NCBI GenBank assembly: GCA_005879505.1
Contig: VBKQ01000133.1
Coordinates: forward strand, 1 to 9,910
DNA: 9,910 nt
Direction of reading: 5' to 3'
DNA from: Deltaproteobacteria bacterium
Lineage (GTDB): Bacteria; Myxococcota; Myxococcia; Myxococcales; 40CM-4-68-19
Part shown: piece by piece, positions 6,900-9,910 of the stretch
Numbering within the stretch: the stretch's first letter is position 1
How the letters are laid out: each line of letters opens with the position of its first letter
Translations under genes and position numbers: made by a program
Notes under the pieces: model-generated
What the model saw: the letters and a program-made list of their open reading frames with translations, nothing else
Databases searched by the model: none
Told to the model about the DNA's origin: nothing

Positions 6900-7364
6900 A
6901 TGGGCGAAGTCGCATACCGATCGAAGGTCCGGGTCGAGCGCATCAAGGGGTCGTTGCGGCACGCCTGGGTTCCCGTGGAACCGGAGCCGGTGAAGTTCGG
7001 CACGCATGGCGCCGTCGCCGCCCACTATGGCGCCAAGGAGGGCACGTACGAGCCCCACGCCACGACGCTCGACTATCTGGTGGCCGCCGCCGCGGGTTGA
7101 CTGGTTGGAACCTACGGGGGCGCGCTGGAGGCGCGCCAGATCCCTGCATCCGCCGGGAAGCTGACCGCGGAGGCCGAAGGCGAGGTGGAGCTGGAGGGCA
7201 GCACGCTGGTGGTCCGCCGCATCCACGTGAAGCTCTCCCTGGAGTGCGCGCCGGAGCAGCGGGAGACGGCGCAGCGCGTGCATGGGTTCTACGCGCAGAA
7301 CTGCCCCGTCTACCGGTCGATCCACCCGCAGATCGCCGTCACGACGGAAGTGGCGTTCCGCTGA
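6900..7364 (+). CDS. OsmC-like peroxiredoxin-type protein, predicted selenoprotein (Sec67 encoded by TGA 7098-7100)
   Basis: 154-residue OsmC/Ohr-superfamily protein, expected to reduce peroxides with thiols in the cytoplasm. ATG 6900 follows AGGAGG (6890-6895). The first part reads MGEVAYRSKVRVERI, then EPHATTLDYLVAAAAG. TGA 7098-7100 follows, and the same frame continues LVGTYGGALEARQIP, GEVELEGSTLVVRRIHVKL and FYAQNCPVYRSI to TGA 7362-7364. In OsmC proteins the residue after the central AAxG turn, at the start of the long helix, is the peroxidatic Cys, and here it is the UGA. The second conserved Cys is present as C135 (NCPVYRS). An intact frame through 87 codons after the UGA, a hairpin after it, and a Sec-decoding formate dehydrogenase in the same window support selenocysteine. 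A Cys-to-stop mutation or sequencing error (TGC or TGT to TGA) is the alternative. OsmC-like selenoproteins have, to my recollection, been predicted from marine metagenomes. Confidence 0.83.
7098..7144 (+). promoter_or_regulatory. Predicted selenocysteine UGA codon and SECIS hairpin of the osmC-like gene
   Basis: After TGA 7098-7100, GGCGCGC (7119-7125) pairs perfectly with GCGCGCC (7131-7137) around the 5-base loop TGGAG (7126-7130). The loop begins 25 nt after the UGA, inside the 16-37 nt range described for bacterial SECIS elements. A G sits at the second loop position, as in the formate dehydrogenase element here. GGG 7116-7118 can extend the stem with CCC 7142-7144 across a 4-base bulge. 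The loop sequence differs from the AGUUU loop of the formate dehydrogenase element, and GC-rich hairpins arise easily in such DNA, so the structure alone is weaker evidence than the protein alignment. Confidence 0.65.
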
Positions 7365-8607
7365 TCGACGCGTCCAGGATCTCGATCGGGTGCGCCGCCG
7401 GCAGGCGTTTGCCCCGTTCGCGCAGGATCTTCTGGATCTGTAGGGTGCAACCGGGGTTGGCGCTGGCCAGCAATTCCGCCCGCGTCGAGAGCACGTTGTC
7501 GACCTTGCGCTGCCCGATCTGCTCCGCGCTCTGCGGCTGCACCAGGTTGTAGATCCCCGCGCTCCCGCAACACTGCTCGCTGTCGGGCACCTCGACCAGC
7601 GTGAGGCCCGGGATCGCGCCGAGGAGCTTGCGGGGCTGTGCCTTGATGCGCTGCGCGTGCACCAGGTGACAGGCGTCGTGCATGGCGACGCGGAGCTGGA
7701 GAGGACGCCGGGGAGCGCGCGGCGGCAGCGCGGCGAGGAGCTCGTTGACGTCGCGCACCTTCGCGGCGAACTCCCGCGCCCGCGCGTCATCGGGAAACAG
7801 GCGCGCGTAGTCCTTCAGGTGCGAGCCGCAGCCGGCGGCGTTGATCACCACCGCATCGACGGGCTCGCGCGAGAAGCGCTCGATCAGGTCCCGCGCGAAC
7901 CGCAGCGACTCCTCCTCGCGGCCCGCGTGCATGGAGAGCGCCCCACAGCACCCCTGCCCGGCGGGAACGATCACGTCGCATCCTTCCGCCGCGAGCACCC
8001 GGATGGTCGCATCGTTCACCCCGGGATTGAAGATGCGCTGCACGCACCCGGCCACCAGCGCGACCCTCATCCGCCTCTCCCCCGCCGCCGGGACCCGCGC
8101 CGGCAGCTGCGAGAAGACGCTCCGCAAGGTCACCGGAGGTTGCAGCTCCTCCAGCTGACGCATGCGGGAGGGAACGAGCTTCAGCACCCCGGTGTGGCGG
8201 ACCAGCCATCGCATTCCCGTCCAGACGTACACCAGCAGGAACGCCGCCATCGCCCGCAACCGGCGGGGATAGGGAAAGACCTGGAAGATCATCCAGCGGT
8301 GCAGCCGATCCCAGAATCCCCGCCGGTACTTCCGCTCCACGTACGCGCGCGTCTCCTCGATGAGCACGTCGTACCGGACGCCCGACGGGCATGCGGTCAC
8401 GCACGCCATGCACCCCAGGCACCGGTCGAAGTGCGCCACGACCGTCGGCGTCATCGGCATCTGCCCGGTCCGCAGGCCGCGCATCAGATCGATGCGCCCG
8501 CGCGGCGAGTCCATCTCCTCGCCCCAGTTCAGATACGTCGGACAGTGCGGCAGGCAAAACCCGCAATGGACGCAGTCGTCGATCAGCTCCCGCTGCGGCG
8601 CCGTCAT
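7339..8607 (-). CDS. glcF: Glycolate oxidase iron-sulfur subunit GlcF
   Basis: 422-residue electron-transfer subunit of glycolate oxidase, which converts glycolate to glyoxylate. Two ferredoxin-type [4Fe-4S] motifs are seen: C12/C15/C18/C22 (DCVHCGFCLPHCP) and C63/C66/C69/C73 (RCLGCMACVTACP). Two CCG (heterodisulfide-reductase-like) domains follow. The first has C188, GCCG at 219-222 and C260 (AAGCGSH). The second has HDACH at 310-314, QCCG at 345-348 and C387 (NPGC). A moderately hydrophobic stretch near residues 119-137 may touch the membrane. ATG 8607 overlaps the glcE stop in ATGA. Length fits the family (E. coli GlcF about 407). The 3' end converges on, and overlaps by 26 bp, the end of the osmC-like gene. 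Confidence 0.94.
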   Translation of the reverse strand: MTAPQRELIDDCVHCGFCLPHCPTYLNWGEEMDSPRGRIDLMRGLRTGQMPMTPTVVAHFDRCLGCMACVTACPSGVRYDVLIEETRAYVERKYRRGFWDRLHRWMIFQVFPYPRRLRAMAAFLLVYVWTGMRWLVRHTGVLKLVPSRMRQLEELQPPVTLRSVFSQLPARVPAAGERRMRVALVAGCVQRIFNPGVNDATIRVLAAEGCDVIVPAGQGCCGALSMHAGREEESLRFARDLIERFSREPVDAVVINAAGCGSHLKDYARLFPDDARAREFAAKVRDVNELLAALPPRAPRRPLQLRVAMHDACHLVHAQRIKAQPRKLLGAIPGLTLVEVPDSEQCCGSAGIYNLVQPQSAEQIGQRKVDNVLSTRAELLASANPGCTLQIQKILRERGKRLPAAHPIEILDASISGTPLPS

Positions 8608-9629
8608 ACGACGTATCTTCCCGGTGCGAGCAACTCTTCCGGATCGAGCTGCTTCTTCACCGAGCGGTGCACCGCGAGCGAGGCGGGCGCGGGACCCCAA
8701 TCACCTGGCGCGGTCAGCCATCCGCCGAGCCCCGTCAGCTCCCGCCGCGCGCGCTGCAGCGCCTCGGGCTCGACCCCCGCGCAGGAAGCGAAGCCGAGCC
8801 CGAGCGTCGGCAGCCATTCCAGGCGCGCCCGCAGCGGAGCCAGCGCCTTCGCCACCTGCGCCGCCTGCGTCGGGAGCGCGCCGAACCGGAGCCGCACCGC
8901 GCCTTCCGCATGCCCCGGCCACTCCGCTTCCCCGAGCTCGCGCAGCTTCTCCCGCTGCGCCCGCACCCCCGCGCCGAATCCCTCGAAGCGGATGAAGACG
9001 TCCCATCCCGCCCCTTCGCCGAGCGCGATCATCGCCACCGGCTCCAGCTGGAGCGCGTGCACGTGGCGCACCATCTCCAGCGGGTCGCCGCCGCGCGCGC
9101 GCAGCGTGACCGTCTTCTCCGGCAGCGGATGCACGCGGAAGGTCGCCGTGGCGATGAAGGCGAGCGTCCCGTACGAGCCGCACATCAGCTTGGGCAGGTC
9201 GAACCCCGCCACCGTCTTCACCACCTTGCCGCCGCCCTTCGCGCGCGTGCCGTCCGCCCGCAGGATGGAGACGCCGATGATCAGATCGCGCACCGACCCA
9301 TATCTCGTCCGCAGCGGCCCGAACGAGTTCGCGGCGACGATGCCGCCCAGCGTCGCCTGCGCGGGCCGGGGCGGATCGAGCGCGAGCCGCTGCCCGTTCT
9401 TCGCCAGCTCCCCCTGGAGCTGCGCCAGGGTCACCCCGCACTCCACGGTCACCACCTGATCGGCCGGCGCGTACTCCACCACCCGGTTCAGTCTCCCGGT
9501 GGAGATCTCCAGATCGACCGGCGGCCCCGGCGGCAGCGCCGTTCCCCCGCCGACGAAGAGCAAAGTGCGGTCGCCCAGCGCGAGCAGCGCCTGCACCTCG
9601 TCGATCGACCCGGCCGTCAAGCGCGCCAC
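8604..9629 (-). CDS. glcE: Glycolate oxidase FAD-binding subunit GlcE
   Basis: 341-residue FAD-binding (PCMH-type) subunit of glycolate oxidase. FAD-domain motifs in order: LLFVGGGTALP (23-33), VVTVECGVTLAQLQ (59-72), LDPPRPAQATLGGIVAANS (84-102), RYGSVRDLIIG (109-119) and GKVVKTVAGFDLPKLMCGSYGTLAFI (134-159). The C-terminal domain ends ELLAPGRYVV. I chose the GTG at 9629 as start: GGGAGAAGC lies directly upstream, it overlaps glcD by 13 bp, and the length matches family members of about 350 residues. An ATG at 9686 in the same frame would extend far into glcD and adds non-family sequence (RRQAGAVPAASNRAVG). The stop overlaps glcF in ATGA. Confidence 0.93.
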   Translation of the reverse strand: MARLTAGSIDEVQALLALGDRTLLFVGGGTALPPGPPVDLEISTGRLNRVVEYAPADQVVTVECGVTLAQLQGELAKNGQRLALDPPRPAQATLGGIVAANSFGPLRTRYGSVRDLIIGVSILRADGTRAKGGGKVVKTVAGFDLPKLMCGSYGTLAFIATATFRVHPLPEKTVTLRARGGDPLEMVRHVHALQLEPVAMIALGEGAGWDVFIRFEGFGAGVRAQREKLRELGEAEWPGHAEGAVRLRFGALPTQAAQVAKALAPLRARLEWLPTLGLGFASCAGVEPEALQRARRELTGLGGWLTAPGDWGPAPASLAVHRSVKKQLDPEELLAPGRYVV

Positions 9630-9910
9630 GCTTCTCCCGACAGCTCGGTTGGATGCGGCCGGTACAGCCCCGGCTTGTCGCCGCAAAGCCGGGGCGAAGG
9701 GAAGACCTTGCCCGGATTGAAGGAGCCCAGAGGATCGAACGCACAGCGCAAGAGCTGCATCGTCTCCAGGTCGTCCGCCGAGAACATCTCGGACATGTAG
9801 GGCGCCTTGTCTGCGCCCACCCCATGCTCGCCGGTGATCGATCCGCCGTAGCGCAGGCAGATGCGCAGGATCTCGCCCGACATCTCCTCCGCCTTCTTCT
9901 CCTCCCCCGG
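9617..9910 (-). CDS. glcD: Glycolate oxidase catalytic FAD subunit GlcD, C-terminal 97 residues only
   Basis: The minus-strand frame is open from the window edge (9910) to TGA 9619-9617. The sequence carries the C-terminal FAD-oxidase signature GGSITGEHGVGADKAPYM, then FSADDLETMQLLRCAFDPLGSFNPGKVFPSPRLC, typical of GlcD and related D-lactate dehydrogenases. The adjoining glcE and glcF favour glycolate oxidase. The N-terminal roughly 380 residues and the promoter lie outside the window. About 24 residues follow the usual FNPGKVFP ending (GDKPGLYRPHPTELSGEAWRA), and their codons carry the glcE ribosome site and start. Confidence 0.93.
   Translation of the reverse strand, partial: PGEEKKAEEMSGEILRICLRYGGSITGEHGVGADKAPYMSEMFSADDLETMQLLRCAFDPLGSFNPGKVFPSPRLCGDKPGLYRPHPTELSGEAWRA

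Noticed and set aside
6279..7100. The osmC-like gene as a 273-residue protein starting at 6279 and ending at TGA 7100
   Set aside because: Sequence before 6900 is the antisense of the lipoprotein and 82-residue genes. A good ribosome site marks ATG 6900, and family similarity continues past 7100.
7098..7100. osmC-like gene as a simple nonsense pseudogene
   Set aside because: Not excluded, but less likely. The stop falls exactly on the catalytic Cys position, the downstream frame is intact, a hairpin follows, and the window holds another Sec gene.
6204..7790. A single 528-codon minus-strand gene
   Set aside because: Only the last 138 codons read as a protein (the lipoprotein). The rest is antisense to the osmC-like gene, out of frame with the 82-residue gene and overlapping glcF.
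7657..9459. 600-codon open frame on the + strand opposite glcF and glcE
   Set aside because: Its composition is dominated by Arg, Pro, Ala, His and Ser with no domain pattern. It is the antisense shadow of two clearly conserved genes in GC-rich DNA.

Overview
The window is GC-rich with a strong bias to G or C at third codon positions. It looks like a chromosomal segment of a selenocysteine-using Gram-negative bacterium. A deltaproteobacterial or Myxococcota relative is my best guess, because the HNH-nuclease remnant at 5369 resembles a multicopy family I associate with Anaeromyxobacter-like genomes. That assignment is inference; nothing in the window proves it.

Region 1 (1-5318, + strand) is a membrane-bound, periplasm-facing formate dehydrogenase operon of the FDH-N/FDH-O type. 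It encodes a catalytic molybdopterin selenoprotein (enters the window mid-signal-peptide), a four-cluster ferredoxin-like beta subunit, a di-heme cytochrome b gamma subunit, and the accessory protein FdhE. All four genes overlap (TGATG, ATGA, 14 bp), so they are tightly coupled. The UGA at 514-516 is a selenocysteine codon, not a stop, and is followed by a clear SECIS hairpin. Electrons should pass from formate through Sec/Mo-bis-MGD, FeS clusters and heme b to quinone.

Region 2 (5369-6123) is a scar. The 5' end of an HNH-endonuclease-family gene (+) runs tail-to-tail into the 5' end of an SRPBCC/AHSA1 gene (-), and both have lost their 3' parts. Upstream of the SRPBCC stub is an intact ArsR-family repressor, whose promoter contains a near-perfect 11-2-11 inverted repeat and fires almost at the start codon.

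Region 3 (6204-6865, - strand) is a coupled pair: an unrecognised 82-residue protein and a putative NTF2/SnoaL-like lipoprotein with a probable frameshift near its end.

Region 4 (6900-7364, +) is the most interesting gene: an OsmC-like protein whose peroxidatic cysteine codon is replaced by UGA. The frame continues for 87 more codons through the second conserved Cys, and a perfect 7-bp GC stem with a 5-nt loop follows the UGA at bacterial-SECIS distance. I read it as a second selenoprotein.

Region 5 (7339-9910, - strand) is a glycolate oxidase operon, glcD (3' part only), glcE and glcF, again with overlapping genes. It converges on the osmC-like gene with overlapping 3' ends.

No gap longer than 300 bases lacks a gene. 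I see no tRNA, rRNA, CRISPR array or transposase. The selenocysteine machinery (selA, selB, selC, selD) is not in the window and must lie elsewhere if the two selenoproteins are real.
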